DNA from: Glossina fuscipes
Taxonomy: Eukaryota > Arthropoda > Insecta > Diptera > Glossinidae
Direction of reading: 5' to 3'
DNA: 64,000 bases
NCBI RefSeq assembly: GCF_014805625.2
Contig: NW_023998431.1
Coordinates: 2,399,251 to 2,463,250, forward strand
Part shown: piece by piece, positions 36,245 through 49,534 of the stretch
How positions within the stretch are numbered: the first letter of the stretch is position 1
How the letters are laid out: each line of letters starts with the position of its first letter
Program-made: the position numbers and the translations under genes
Notes under the pieces: generated by a model
The model's database searches: none
Told to the model about the DNA's origin: nothing
The model's input: only the letters and a program-made list of their open reading frames with translations

Positions 36245-36258
36245 ATTTTCAGATATAT
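36245..36258. repeat. SINE target-site duplication, right
   Basis: ATTTTCAGATATAT, identical to 36037-36050. It directly follows the ATA-rich tail. Confidence 0.92.
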
Positions 36259-36737
36259 TATTTTTTCGTTTGAAGAGAGCGCTTTGTATTTGCAAAAGAC
36301 TTGAATCTGTTTAATTATGAGTTAGCAGTACAGATACACCTAACCCTTAAACGCAAAATTGTTACATTCTAGTTTCACTTTATTTTATCCAAAATCTTAT
36401 GTACTTTTGGCGATTAAGTTACATCTTTTCTTGGTGACATTTGAATTTGGGGAGTGATAAAGTTCGGTGTTCGGTGTGTTACTTAGAGATATACTTTCTA
36501 CTTCCGAGTATACTATAGATGAGTGATTTATCTAATTGGAAAAAATACTTCTCATCTGTTGTCATTTAAGTTAACAATGTTTTATTTTGCAATTGAAAAT
36601 CTTATTGAATATATGGTTGAGGATAGGGCAAAACTGTAGGTTTAAATGTGTTTAAATGTCTAAATTATGCGTTTGTCTCATAAGTAATGTTAGTCTTGGT
36701 ATCGCAATGACATACTGGAAAGAGACAATCAACTTGT

Positions 36738-36768
<31 letters not shown>

Positions 36769-38190
36769 TAGAGTCCACTTATGTATTCTCTAAGCCAGCC
36801 GAAACTGTCAATAAATATGATATAGAAGAAAAGAAACAAATCTCCATTGCCTGTCCAAAACTAGTGAGAGACTACACCATCGATTTGGGAAGAGTTGAGC
36901 TCATGGACAGCTTTCTGGGTAGATATAGAATCAGAATTAAAAGTCGGTAGTGATATATTAGATTATTTTATCACTCAATTGTTATGGCAGTGATGAATTC
37001 GTGATTTTAATTCAGAGCTTGCAAAGAGGCCCCACGAAGGCTGTCGCGTCAAGAGATAAACGAACTGATGACATAGGCCATAACGAAGAAAGATGCTGTT
37101 TTAGAAATAGCTGCAGGTTGCAAAGAATTTTCAGGGACTGAGTGCATGAAATAAATGCAAGGCTGCTTCATTTCACAACGAAAATAGCAATGGCTTTGCT
37201 ATTTGCGTAAATAACATGCATATAGCTATGCTAACGAATTATATAAATACATGACAATTTCATAAAAGTCCACAATAATTTTAGTAACAAATGTGTATCG
37301 CTGCGAACATCTACATGCCATACTTTTTTCAAAACAAATACTCAATAATATTATATGGATTTTTAAAATTATATTTAAAATTACACCACTTATGGCCTCG
37401 TTTCTACAAGAAACGAGAATTTTAAAATTCAAAACTTTTCAGGGTTGAACGATATGCTCATATTACCACAACTCTTTTTAAAGAGCAAAGGACATATTGG
37501 TTTTTGTCAATGTTAGCTGCGACATTGTATTAAAAACTCTTTTTTTTAAATGCACACCAATTAAATTTTAAACAATGGTCTCTCCCTGAATAAACCAGAG
37601 AAAAAACAAAACGTTTAGTTTTTGTTTTAACCTGATGATAATAAATGCAAAACAATAAAAGCAAAAATTGAAATCAAATTTGTTTCTCCAGTCAATTTAA
37701 AAGAGTTATGAAAATCGCATTCTATGCAGAGCTAAAATTTTGTTTTCCTATAATTTGAAAATTAAAACAGGTCTTCATCTAAAGTTTCTGTGGGACTTGT
37801 CACAAAATTAGAAATAACTTCACTAAGCCTATATAAAAAAGTTGAAAGAAAGAAAGAGTTTGTGTCGTTTTTTGCAAGAGATGGCTTAAAGTCGCCTAAT
37901 CGTAGCATGTCATACTATCAATCATATGCTGGCGATGTCGCCGGTCGCGACCAGTATCAGACGAAAAAGTAACGTGTACTTCGTTTCTAAATTGTTTACG
38001 CAATTTTGTTGTTACGTAGCAATAGTCACGAGAAAACTCTCTGATATTCGTTGCGTTATAAATCATCAAAACGAAAAACCAAAATATGTCTCGTTACTTG
38101 TGACCTCCGTTTCTGCTGCCTCTCAGAATATGACTGCATATATAAAAATATATGAATTTTCACTCTAGAACTTTTACTGTTGAATATGCG
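36259..38190. other. non-coding stretch with a CA microsatellite
   Basis: Holds the (CA)14 run at 36738. No coding sequence recognised. 37780-38170 gives short stop-free runs but no known protein. Confidence 0.4.
36738..36765. repeat. (CA)14 microsatellite
   Basis: Uninterrupted CA dinucleotides over 28 bases. Confidence 0.98.
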
Positions 38191-38199
38191 TAGCGCTTC

Positions 38200-39091
38200 G
38201 CTTATTAAGTCAATGAAGTTCTTCAAAAGATCAAGAAAGATCGGCAGACTTCACACTTCATTACATTGCTGCCGAACTAAACATTACCTAAGAAAGTACC
38301 AGTGAAAAATTCAATGGACCTAATATTAATGTGCGAATTGTTGCTAAAGCAATGCAAGGTTAAGTTACTTTCTTTAAACACATTGTTGTAAAGTCTACAC
38401 ACTACCAGACCTACACACCAAAAATCAAATAAATTTCAAATGCAGTAATATTTAGCGAAAATATTTTAAATGTGCTCCATTCCCGTTAAATGCAATTTCG
38501 TTAGATATCTTTTAGAGTAATATCCAGATATGTGGTCAACAAAATCATGTCGTCGTGTGTACTGTACGGAAATGGGCGACAAATATGCTCTTAAGCAGTC
38601 AGCCGCAAATGCTAAGCTTAATGTCGTAGATTAATTTTTGAAATGAATGCAATTCGCTCATCTGTGACTTGATATGCGTATCATAGAAAAAAGCATTTGT
38701 TTTGAATTTTCTGTGGACGTCATTTAAAAGCTTAGTCTCGACTGGGATATTCTACTGCGAAATGAAAGCAATTTAAAGAAGCGCTTATAAAAGCGCTGTC
38801 AATCGGACAAGAAACACGCTTACTATTCAAAAACTGACAAGTTTTGTATATATTGGCCTGAGGTGAAAAACATGACTGCGTTCTCCTTTTCTTATTTGTT
38901 TTTAATGAAATAAATCCGGGGAAAGAGTTTTGGCTCGACTGTAGAGATGCAAGCTTTTTAGCAGAATACTTTCAAGGACATTCCAGAAATCGACTATAAA
39001 AAGTGCTTTGAAGATGGGAAGAAACCATTGGCTTAGGTGTATAGTAAATGAGAGGGATTAGTTTGAAGCCTATGAAACAGATTTGGAATAA
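38200..39091 (+). pseudogene. fossil mariner transposase, family D
   Basis: Two recognisable ends of a decayed transposase at about the right spacing for one element. N-terminal: KIKKDRQTS and, after a frame change, IAAELNIT (about 38230-38290), like the helix-turn-helix segment of mariner proteins. C-terminal: FKDIPEIDYKKCFEDGKK (about 38970-39025), then CIVNEGDYFE-like residues read as RDXFEAYETDLE with a TAA at 39089-39091, matching the DYKKCFEDWKKRWHKC...GDYFEGD end of a known insect mariner group. The catalytic centre between them is not recognisable. Confidence 0.6.
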
Positions 39092-39378
39092 TAAATCGAT
39101 TTAAAAAAGATAAAATTAAATTGGTCTGACTTCTTGAACAGAGCACTACTTCCGAGGCCCTTCAAGAATAGTCTCCTTAATAAGGATAATTGAAACCAGG
39201 TATATGCCATTCTTCTCTCAACATCCAAAAGTGAAAAAGCACACTTCTCGCTGATTGCGTTTTTCACATTTTCCGTTTATTTATCAATAAAACGGCGAAA
39301 TTTTATTACAAATCTGTTTCAAATAAATGGGAAATCTCAGAGCTATTACCTACACTTAATATAAAAGCGTTCATTTGT

Positions 39379-39451
39379 ACACACACACACACACACACAT
39401 ACATACATATACAAAATTATATATATATATTTATACATCTATACATCTATT

Positions 39452-39488
<37 letters not shown>

Positions 39489-39541
39489 ATAAGTGTGGTT
39501 ATGCGTACTTATATTCTATATGAATATTTGTACTTTGACTT

Positions 39542-39579
<38 letters not shown>

Positions 39580-39613
39580 TATGTATGCGTATATATATGT
39601 ATATGCGATAAAA
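39379..39613. repeat. compound (AC)n / (TA)n microsatellite
   Basis: Starts with ten AC units, then mixed TATACATCTA and long TA runs (about 39465-39486 and 39548-39578). Confidence 0.95.
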
Positions 39614-40564
39614 CGTTACATCAGTTAAGAGCAATAAATAATAATTGCCCCAAAAAACTTGTTTTTAGAAATGCTACCACACTGATGGTAAATGAAAACT
39701 GAAAAGGATAAATACACATAAAAACATATAAGCGTACATGCATAAGTACATATATATATACATATGCATATTTGCAATGCAAAAGCCATGTGTATAGTTC
39801 ATATGCAAATCTTCGTCTATATGTGTAGGTGAATGTGTACGGTTCGCCATCAGACAAACTTTAGCTAAAGTCGAATTTATTGATATCTACCAGACATAAT
39901 ATTATGTCTAATGTCTGCAATTATAGATCTTCATTTACAATCGAGGTGATAGGTTATATTTCCGTGTATGTACATTGTGCGCAGAAAGGCTTTAAGTAAG
40001 TTAGTGTAGGTAAAATGCTAAGCCTTCAGGTTTATTAATATATATATTTACTATAAATAAGGCAGCAGCGGCTTTTTATCCCGTCATCTGATTTTAACTG
40101 AGATAAGTAATAGGCTTGGTATCGTAATTGAATTTGGATTTTATCGTAAAGAGCTTAGGACTCATGAAAGATAATAGTGTTTGTTGATTCCTAATCTAAT
40201 ATAAATTACGAAAAATTGTATTTCGTTTGGAGTGAATTAATTTCTTTTGTGTAAATATTTGTAGACTAATTTTGTTCAAATGTAATACTAAATTATAGAA
40301 ATCGTATACGAGCACTTTGACAGTTTTATAAGAATTCTAGCGATTGAAAGAAAAAAATAATTGTATCATCACTAAATCTATTCTCTATCCAAGATCAATA
40401 AGATCTCGTAAGCGTCTTGCCTAATATTACTTTCAGATTGCTCAGATTAACATGCTTTCGTTTAATGAACGTAAAAAGGTCACATGAATGCAGATAAAAA
40501 AAAAAAAAAAAGAAATAGAATCAAATACGTAAACTAAAGTTTATGGAACTTTTATATGTTTGGT

Positions 40565-40575
40565 ACATATATACT

Positions 40576-40607
<32 letters not shown>

Positions 40608-40616
40608 TACATATAT
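40565..40616. repeat. (TA)n / (ATAC)n microsatellite
   Basis: TA run passing into TATACATA-type units. Confidence 0.9.
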
Positions 40617-43407
40617 GCAATTGTATATTAGAATGGTCCAGCAATTGTCTTCGTTTAGTAAACTTTTTAAAACGGGATTACATTTCTTGATTAGTTAGCT
40701 CCTAAGCGGCCTAAGTCAAAAGTTCATAAGTGCATCATAACATTTCAGTACTTTAACTTTTGACTGATGTAAGTAATCTTTGTTTCTTATCTGCTCAGTT
40801 ATCCAAGGCGATGTTCTTTTATCCTATAAGCAGGAATATGATCATAAAGGAGTTTAGATGAAGGCAAAAGGGAAAAGTGTGTGCATTGGAATTGATACTG
40901 GGAGAATGGGCAAAGGCAAGAAAAACTACTGCACTAATATATATATACATGCATATGTTTAGGGAAAATACGCCAGTAAAGGGCTAAACCCTGGCAGGCA
41001 CCCACCTCTCTGAATGATGTAGTAAATTTGTCCTTGCATATTCTAAATGAGTGCAAAGAGTTTATAACTTCGTTGATATGAAATGAAGCATTTATCTCTT
41101 ATTGCCGAGCGAACCTAAATAGAATCTTAAAAAAATTATAATAACCGAAATTGTTAATAATTTCTCCACTGTATCGGAAATTGTTTTAAAACTTTGCAGA
41201 AATGATATTTATCGGTCGACCAATTCGCCCACTATATTAAAAGCGTTCTGATCGACCAACTGAAACACTAACAAAACAAACAATTCCGAATATAATGCAA
41301 TACTTTTATATTTACATATATATTGGTTTGAAGGTAAGAATACACCACAGGTCGAGTATAACTGTTGTAGTTCATATTTAAAATTGACATTTGGCTATAG
41401 AGAATTTCGAATCCATCTAATGTATATGCGTTATGTATACTTATGTGAACGATGTAAGTATTGCTTGTTTTGCATTTGTATTTGCAGATGCTAGAGTTTT
41501 TTAACGTTCTTGTTTTTGTTGATGCTGTTGTAAGTCTCTGGTAAATAAAGTTATAAAATACGATTAACTTGATGAATTGGAATTCAAGTTTCGTCCAGCG
41601 TCGACCAATTCAGCTAACCGACCAGTGACCATGTCAGTAGGATAATACCAACTAACATATATGATTTGTATTCGTAGAAACATGTTAATACATATGGACA
41701 TACGTATCTTAAATAGAATATTTGAATTGAAATTAAATTTCTCCCCGATCATGCAACCAGAGGAGGTAGATTTTGGCTGAAATTAAAAAGTAAGTAAAGC
41801 ATAGCACAACTGACAAGCAACGAAATACGGGTAAACATAAAATTTTGTTTCAGAGTTCGCCGCCATTAAACTACAATAACAAAATGCATAATTTTAATTT
41901 GAAAGCAATACCTCGCATGGCTTTATATGAAAACATATAAACTATAAGTATCGCTTTCGTATGCGCAGAACGCAGCTCTGTTTGTGATTAATATAACCAT
42001 CCCGAGTTTACCGTGTATACAAACTAATCATATATCTGCAGTCTGCAGTTTTCTTCACTAGCTATCCACAATATTCTTGAATCTTAGAGCTCTTTGAGAA
42101 AGGCATAGATCCCATTTAATTCTAATGTTGAAGAACTAATCAAATATATATAAAGTGTTAGTAATCACATATGTTATGAAACTGGTGCAATTAAGTGCCT
42201 GCCATTCGTTGCTCATATGCCATTTAACGATAAATTCTTCGAACACATTACGTTTAATAAATGTTTTTAAGGCAAACAAATACGGATTCCTTTAAGATAT
42301 GTATGTATAAGGGAACGTACATTATATAATGTTAGTTGAACTATAGAGATCAAAATAAGAAAATTACTGCATGACTACAACGCTTATACACACTGCTATA
42401 TAATTTTAAATCAATTTCAAAATATTTCCAGAAATATTGAATGCTGTGTCCATATTTGATCAATATCAAATGATCATGATCAAATTCATATTGTTAGAGA
42501 ATTTTGAGATGGCCATGTTAAATATTTGCTCACACGAAGAGAAACTGAAGGACAACAACGAGAAACGAGAAACGAACAAGGACGATGCATTAATGTTAAG
42601 AGATGGGTTGATATTTATGAAACAGATAGACACACAATGCTCATAAATGAAGGGGCATGTGAACGGACAAACAGACAAACAAAAGAACTAGCCGTGTGTG
42701 GGACCGACAACGAAATATACGAGAAGATAATCACGTAGACGGACATAGAGTAAGATTAACATGTAAGGGAAGAGACAGAGAGATAAAAAAGCCGATGAAG
42801 GAACTAATAAATGAACGGATAAAAGAAAAGGCGATCACACGAAGAAATGGAGATAGGCGTATAGGCGGAATGATTTCATTTAAAAATGCATTAGTATGCG
42901 TATTATTGGGATCATTATATGAAAATAAAATTATTTCATCATCTGCTTATGCTGCCGTTAAGATATTGTCAACCTGAAGTGTCATTTTTATCGCGTATTT
43001 GCCTAAAGAATTTCCGTGTTTTACTTAACTATATGGTACTTATGTATATCGTTTTCAACTTGAATACGAAAGTGTCTCAAAAATTGAAAGCAGAACTAAT
43101 CCAATCCTATTGTTAAACGTATAAAGTACATGCACCTATGGAAAGTCGAAACACACTTATGACATCGGTGGGAACGCGGGCTCAATACCTAATTGTGTTC
43201 TAACACTTTTATGTATATATAAATTATGTATAGTAGTCACACATCCCCGTTTCAATTTGATTAAACGAGTGCGTATCATTTGGTGATATAAATTGAAAGT
43301 AGAATTATTAATCAATCATACGCACTGCGTGTCAGCTTTAGTTATTTTATATCATCTTTTAATCTGCGACTTTAAACTCGTATAAAGAGATTGATCAACA
43401 TAAGATC

Positions 43408-43468
43408 GCCGTCGTATGGTCTAGTGGTCAGGATCTCCAGGAGGCCAGGTTAGATTTTTAGCGCGCTG
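43408..43468 (+). pseudogene. tRNA-Glu-like relic
   Basis: GTATGGTCTAGTGGTCAGGAT at 43414-43434 carries the D arm and A box of eukaryotic tRNA-Glu, and AGGAGGCCAGGTTAGATT matches its 3' half with a damaged B box (GGTTAGATT for GGTTCGATT). The anticodon loop is missing: CTCC runs directly into AGGAG. It cannot be a functional tRNA. It is either a tRNA pseudogene or the head of an old SINE. The bases after it show no tail that I can assign. Confidence 0.6.
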
Positions 43469-43479
43469 TGGAGCCAAAA

Positions 43480-44450
43480 TCCAACATAAAATAAATTGGA
43501 CCAAAAACAAAATACACTATATATTAGGTACACTAGTTAATCTACAGAATCCGTTTGAAATAGCTACCTATAGCTAAATAGACGATGTACAATGAATTTT
43601 ACGAATGAACGGCTTTTCTCTGGAACCGGCCCATCCGATGCTTTGCTTTGCTCTTCATGTCGATACTTCTATAAGAATGACTATTACCATCCGAAATCAT
43701 CTTCGCACAAATAAACTTTTTCGTCATTTTTCTTAGGTTAACTTCTGAGATAACTGAGATACCATGGTAAGGGCATTCATATTCTAAGTTAAAGCGCCTA
43801 CAGAGAGGGCAGAAAGTTCCAACGATTTGGTTGAGATAGCAGTTCTGGAAGTTCATGCGAACACTTGCGAATTACTCACATTTCGCGAAGAAATATAATT
43901 TTTATCTGAGTGTATTCCTAAGCAACCAATCAGCCGAGTCGGTTCGCATCAATTATGTACCATATAGTGATAAGTCAATCAGGAAGAACAAAGTTAGTGT
44001 AAATTTTCTAAAAATGACCAGCGGTAGGTTAATTTATTAAGGACCCAACTTGTGTTTAAGCACAAAATGTTTATGTCTTTAAAAATTTTCGTATGATTCT
44101 TCAAAAGATATTGTTTACATGCATTTCTAAAATAATTTCGTGTTTGCTGTGGCTTTGTAATGCTTTTTGTGGCTCATTCCACCACTAATTAATTTTTTTT
44201 TTAACAAATCAAACAGCAGTTTTGTCTTGGTTGTTGTTCATTCGCTTTGACATAATTAGTAGGTGCTTGCATGAATTTTGGCCAGCGACTAGTACACCTA
44301 CAAATGATGAAGTAATGCGAAGCAAAGTAAACTCGATGATTTTGATCCTCCTCTACATAGTTTCCATTTAGTATTATTGACTTATTCAGTCTATGCAAGC
44401 GTTAATCATGGAACGTTCAAAATTGCGTTTTTGACATTCATTACTTTTAT
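43480..44450. other. non-coding stretch, no gene recognised
   Basis: A minus-strand stop-free stretch at 43599-43856 contains FCPLC and CPYHG, which looks zinc-finger-like but stands alone and matches nothing I know. The rest is AT-rich. Confidence 0.35.
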
Positions 44451-44890
44451 TTGAGCTCGTTGCTTGCTAGGCAAAAAGAAAGAGCTGCTGTGTTGCTGGC
44501 GATGAAAAGTGGATGTACTACGACACAACCCAGGGCAAAAGTCACGGGACAGACCAGCAATAGCGGCAACAGTGGCGACCATACCAATTGGCTGAAAACG
44601 TGATTTTTGCCACTTCTTGCAATTGTTGTCAAAGATGCACTGTTGCAGGTCGAATGGGAAGCTTGGCCGCACCCAGCATCTTCACCAGAGATAGTGTCTT
44701 CTCACTGTTACTTCTTCAGATTAATGCAGCATGGCTTGGATGGCACGCGGCTCCGCAAAGTTAAAGAGATTCGAGAATGGGACGATGATTGGATCGCCGT
44801 CAAACCAATATAAGTTCTTCTGACGCGATATCGCCACGGTACCGGAAAGATGGGGAAAAGTTGTAGAAAATGATGGAAAATAGTTTTGGT
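44451..44890 (+). pseudogene. fossil mariner transposase, mauritiana/cecropia-like
   Basis: Catalytic domain relic. Around 44480-44530 the translation gives AKRKSCCVAGDEKWMYYD, the first catalytic Asp region, followed by KSHG and a stop. After an internal loss, another frame gives VEWEAWPHPASSPEIVSSHC and YFFRLMQHGLDGTRLRKVKE (about 44648-44767), matching LGWEVLPHPAYSPDLAPSDY-type residues with the third catalytic Asp region changed. REWDDDWIAVKP, PERWGKVVENDGK and a stop near 44881 complete the C-terminus. The second Asp region is lost. Confidence 0.8.
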
Positions 44891-44899
44891 TAACATATA

Positions 44900-47800
44900 T
44901 TGTACCAATATATCAATAATTGGCTCTTTCAAGCGAAAAATTGGCCAAACTTAATGCAAGCGCTTGTTAGTTCTACAAGCAAGAGATGCATTCTGATGCG
45001 CGTTCGCATGCTTTAAGAGTTGCTTAACTTAATACTCGCTTCGCCTTTATCCTTTCTTACATTCAAGTTTCTCTAAGGGCAGTTATATTCAGTTCGAATC
45101 TTTTGGCATACGGTCTTTTTCTGCTCCTTTTTCGGTTTTCAAATTATTGTATGTCGCAAAAGCGTTATGAGATATGAAAGATTTAAACGGATATTACCGC
45201 TTTTCAGATATTCGAAGAAACCTTACTCTTGCTACGCTTTGATCAGATTGCTTTATTTCATAAGAACTGTGATACGTCTACACGTAGAATATGCAATCAA
45301 TTATAGCTTAAAATTATTAAGAGACATTGCTCTTGTAACTTGTCGAATATATTTACAAGGAACATCTAAAACTGTTACATTTTACAGTTGAAAACAGCCT
45401 TTAAACTTACTCTCTAAGAGATATTGATCCAGCACAAATGTTTTCTAACACGAGCTTAAAGTCCATTGTAAAAGCCCATTCAGAAAACCGATTGAAACTC
45501 CTACATATAATGAAAGGTTATCAAAAATTCGCTCTGAAGTGCGTAGGTAAGCTGCTTATTTGTCAATTTGTCAATGGATTAATAACACGGTAAGCAGGTC
45601 TTACTTGTTCAGCTCAATTTTTCCGATTCTGGTTATACTAATAAGATATGACCAACATACGGACGGAGATGGTTTAATAAGATAATATTAGCTTAAATGC
45701 TCGTTTTGTGGGATCACCGTTATTCCTTCCTAGCCTATTGTCAATGAAATAAGAAGGTAAAGAAAGAGGGAGAGAGAAAGTTGCGCAATCGCATACCATA
45801 GACAGAAAAACTCGAAATGGGAATGAGTAATGATTAAAAATAACCGATTAAGCGAAAAGTACTGATCCGGTGAAAGTCATTTAATGAACAATTTTATAGT
45901 TATTGAGAAAGATTATTACGATCTGCGCACATCTCCTGATCTCCTTCGTCAATATAAATCTTCTGCAGCTTTTGCTCAACGAAGACCGATATGGTATGGC
46001 TTTGACAAGTTCTATTCTAACGACATTCGCGAATGATAGCCTGGCGATCATCGAACCGAGCTGTATTATGTTAAAAGCAAGATTTCGAATAAACAGTTTT
46101 ATTCAATTTTGTTTCAGCGGACCCTGTTTGTTGACTAGTCCTTAATAAATGCTACTCACTTCTACAGATACTTATTAGCACGATAAACACTGCAGTGCTT
46201 TGCTATTAACCTTCGATCCTTTATCATAAAAGTTGCTTTAAAAATGTTTCACTTCAGTAAACGCATACAGTAAAAAAAGGCAGATGTTGTTCAGTAAATC
46301 GTTAAATTTTTATAAAATTATTAACAATTTTTTCATTCTTTTTATGATACGTTAATAAATATAACATATATATTGTACGTCAATTGTAAGTGTTGCTGTT
46401 AAATAATCTTGTATTGTAATTATAAGATTAAATCTCGTTATGCAAGGTAGCTCAATTGTTATTATTATTATAATCTAAATAAATTAATACGTTAAAGTCT
46501 TCCAATTATGTCAATTGCTATTGTAATTAACTTTATGAATAAAATACTTGTTGTTGTAAAACTTAACCGAAGATTTAATTTAAAAAATTTTTAATCTAGT
46601 TATAAAATTGAAATGTATATATATGTGTGTTCAGCAAAAAAATAGTTGTTAGTTGTAATATTTTTAGTGACACATTCTAAAGAAATGAATGACTTTTTAT
46701 TAATTATGTTGAGAATAATTCAAATCCCCTATAATGATATGTACGTAAAATTTTAATTAAATAGAAAGCAGAGTTATTCTCTTTTGAACTGCATTACTTT
46801 TTATTGAATCATAATGTATATAAAATATGGTTATTTGTGAAATAGCTAATGTTTTTATACCTGCCTGGGTGGGTTTTCTATTTGATGTAAAGATTGTATT
46901 ATTTTTAAGTACTTTCTGTGAATATATTTGTAAAAAAAGAAACATGAAATGGTTCGGTCTCTACATTGCTTTATAGCTTCGAAACAGTTGCTCCTCTCCC
47001 ATCCACTCTCTTCGAGACCTCTTCGGTAGAAATTTAATTCAGCCAAACTGTTTATGTTCGTACTAAATACTTTATAAGCGTCACGTGACTGCAAATATAC
47101 AGTTGGTTACCAAAAAAAGGATAGAAAGGACTTCTCGCACACTAAACTTACAAGACAAGCAACAACATTTTAACCGCTTGAAGATGTAAAATAAAAAACA
47201 AGTAACGCACTATTTAGTTGCGTATAACGTTTTACGATTTTGACGTGAAAAACGATCTACTAGTCTAAATATACTTACGCCATTTTAATGGGTATATCTT
47301 ATTACCTTTTTATCACAATTATTACAATGATTCATGATTTGAAGAAGTTGTTACCCTACGTATCAGCATAGCTGTAGTTCGTTGATGGAACTCTCTCTCG
47401 ATCTCAAAACTAGACGAGCCTTATATACAAACCGCATCAATCATCGTCCTTCTTAGCGGACCAATGCAATATCGTACCGAAACCCTAAATCGTCTACTGG
47501 GCAACTGTAACTTGAAGAATAAGAATTTACGCAAAAACTTATCCAACTTTTCCATACATCTGCCAAATTACATATGTATTTAATAATAATTATTGAACAA
47601 AATTTGCGACTATTTTGCCTTAAGACTCGAACCCGAATAAAAATTATTTGCGCGCCGGTCCGTGGAAGTATTTTAAGTCATTCGTATCTCACATAAGACT
47701 CGTTTGCAGTTTAGAAAGCAAGTTAGAAAGCTTGATGTTTAGAAAGCATAAAAGGACGACATGATGGTAAATGGTCTGATAGCCTAGACGAACTAACTTA

Positions 47801-48330
47801 AGAAGTAAACTACGATTAGGAATCTACCATCAGAGTCTTTCGGATCCATGGTGGACTTCCTAACCGGTAGAGCATATGCCCGCTTTTTATAATTGAATAA
47901 TTTGTGTTTAAGTTTTTCATTTTAAGGAAAATAAATTAGAAATTGTTTTGAGCTTGCAAAACGACTTTTCAATATTAGCGTATGCCCATAAGTTATTGAT
48001 TATGGGCATTTGAAGGCGCCAACTCTAATGTACTTTCCAAAGCCGTGGGAACTTTTAAAATAAACAGTTTAGAAGAGTTAAACCTGTTAAGACATCAATG
48101 TTACGTTGCGTTATGTTGCAACAACTATACGTTCACCCACGGGAAAAAGTCGCGGCCTCTTTCCCGTTAGATGGCTTCATTGTTGCCTAGCTTTTCTAAT
48201 ATTTTTGGTAGCATTTGTAATTAAAGTAAGAAACATTGTAGCGTATACTTGTTAATTCAGAGTCGAAATGAAGTAAATTCCAAAAAAATTGTTATATCTT
48301 ACAATGTCCCTTCGACCAAGAAGAAGAATT
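44900..48330. other. non-coding stretch, no gene recognised
   Basis: Very AT-rich at 46260-46750. A weak tRNA-Lys-like string (CCGGTAGAGCAT) occurs near 47863. No proteins recognised. Confidence 0.4.
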
Positions 48331-48331
48331 G

Positions 48332-48431
48332 TGAAAAAAATTGGTAGTGTTTATGATAAAGATGCACTCGGCAAGTTTTCACGCTGATTCAAAGCTGGCG
48401 ACGGCTGGGACGTTCCGGTGAGAAAAGCTGA
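48332..48431 (+). pseudogene. short mariner N-terminal relic
   Basis: The translation VKKIGSVYDKDALGKFSR, a stop, then FKAGDGWDVPV parallels the YG.DALSKS..RWF.RFKAGDFDV segment of mariner N-terminal domains. Only about 33 codons are recognisable, with one stop. The downstream DNA does not extend the match. Confidence 0.45.
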
Positions 48432-49289
48432 AGCGACGCTATGCAAGGTAATGCTTTATGTTTGGTTACCCTGGAGGGTGTGTAACCGTGAAACATGAGC
48501 AGTTGATATACGCTTATATAAAGTTCAAAGATAGTACTTTTACGTGTAGAATTTGCACGCGTTTTCAATACACTGTAGTGGTGCCGTGGAGAGCCGGCAA
48601 AGCCTTATTTATTACCAAAGTCCTCATTAAGCAAATTATAAGGTTTTCTTCTTTACATCAAAAGATTTTTATGAATGGTGATAGGAAATAATTTTGATGG
48701 ACTTAATACACAGTTACACAGTTTACTTAAACCATATTTCGGAAATCAATAGCGGTTAAGAGATTTACACTAGATTCGAAATTAGCTTCGATTAGCTCTT
48801 TCCCTGTGAGATTTTCACCGAGATTCGATCACCGAGAAATTAAAAATAAAAATTTTTTTTTTACAAACTTTTTGAGGAGCAGGCATGGAAGCCAGACTAT
48901 GAATATCCTTCAGCGAAAATTAAGGGAGAGAAGTTCTCATGGTTCCCCACTGTCCATCCGGGAATTTTTGCTGTGCGTTCACCAAATTTTTGTTTCCTAA
49001 GTAACTCTTTTAATGATATTAAACGGATTCGAAAAGAGGCTTTTGCAAACAACAGGGCCGCAAATACAGTTTCTTGCCTAGAAATCCTAGAAAGAAAAAT
49101 TACAAAATTTTATCAAGCAGAACGGTATAAATTTAGTTAAATAAATTTTGAATAAAATATAAGAAAAATGCGTTAAAGTTTTGATGAAAAAAGCGCGAAG
49201 AGTTTTCCCGTTAACCAATTATCTTATGATAATCTATAACTAAGGGTTATAGGTATAAGTAGTCGAAAGGGCGGTTCAACCTGCACTAG

Positions 49290-49500
49290 TTTTAATAGCG
49301 TTCGTGATTGGCCCAATATACATTAGTTTATGAAAATATTTCAAAAATTACTGGCTCTAGGTTGAGTACAAAAAAAAAAAAAAAAACAAGACAGACAGAC
49401 TGGCAGACAGAGACACAAACTTAAGGAAGTGATTTTGGATCGATCGATATAGCAAAAGAGGGGTCTATTGCAAGTCCTTCTGAGTATTAGATATATCCGC
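49290..49500 (-). mobile_element. family 2 repeat, copy M
   Basis: GCGTTCGTGATTGGCCC, AAATATTTCAAAAATTACTG and a GACAGACAGACTGGCAGACA tract, in reverse orientation, match the order seen at 51180-51340 and 30100-30370. An A run interrupts it at 49372-49386. Confidence 0.55.
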
Positions 49501-49534
49501 ACAAACTTAATATATTCACATGCACAAGTGCTAT

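Larger units (their letters stand above)
39092..43400. other. non-coding stretch with several TA/CA arrays and a purine-rich segment
   Basis: AT-rich and repeat-rich. 42520-42870 is strongly A/G-biased on the plus strand, which keeps several frames open by chance. No known protein found. Confidence 0.4.

Noticed and set aside
39379..39613. Open frames rich in Tyr and Ile.
   Set aside because: Direct translation of TA and CA microsatellites.
43599..43856. Minus-strand frame with FCPLC and CPYHG, considered as a zinc-finger protein.
   Set aside because: Only one incomplete Cys/His cluster, no repetition and no family match. Likely a chance frame.
47855..47920. CCGGTAGAGCAT followed by a T-rich loop and GTGTTTAAGTTT, resembling a tRNA-Lys.
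   Set aside because: Stems do not pair and the B box is poor. Too weak to call even as a relic.
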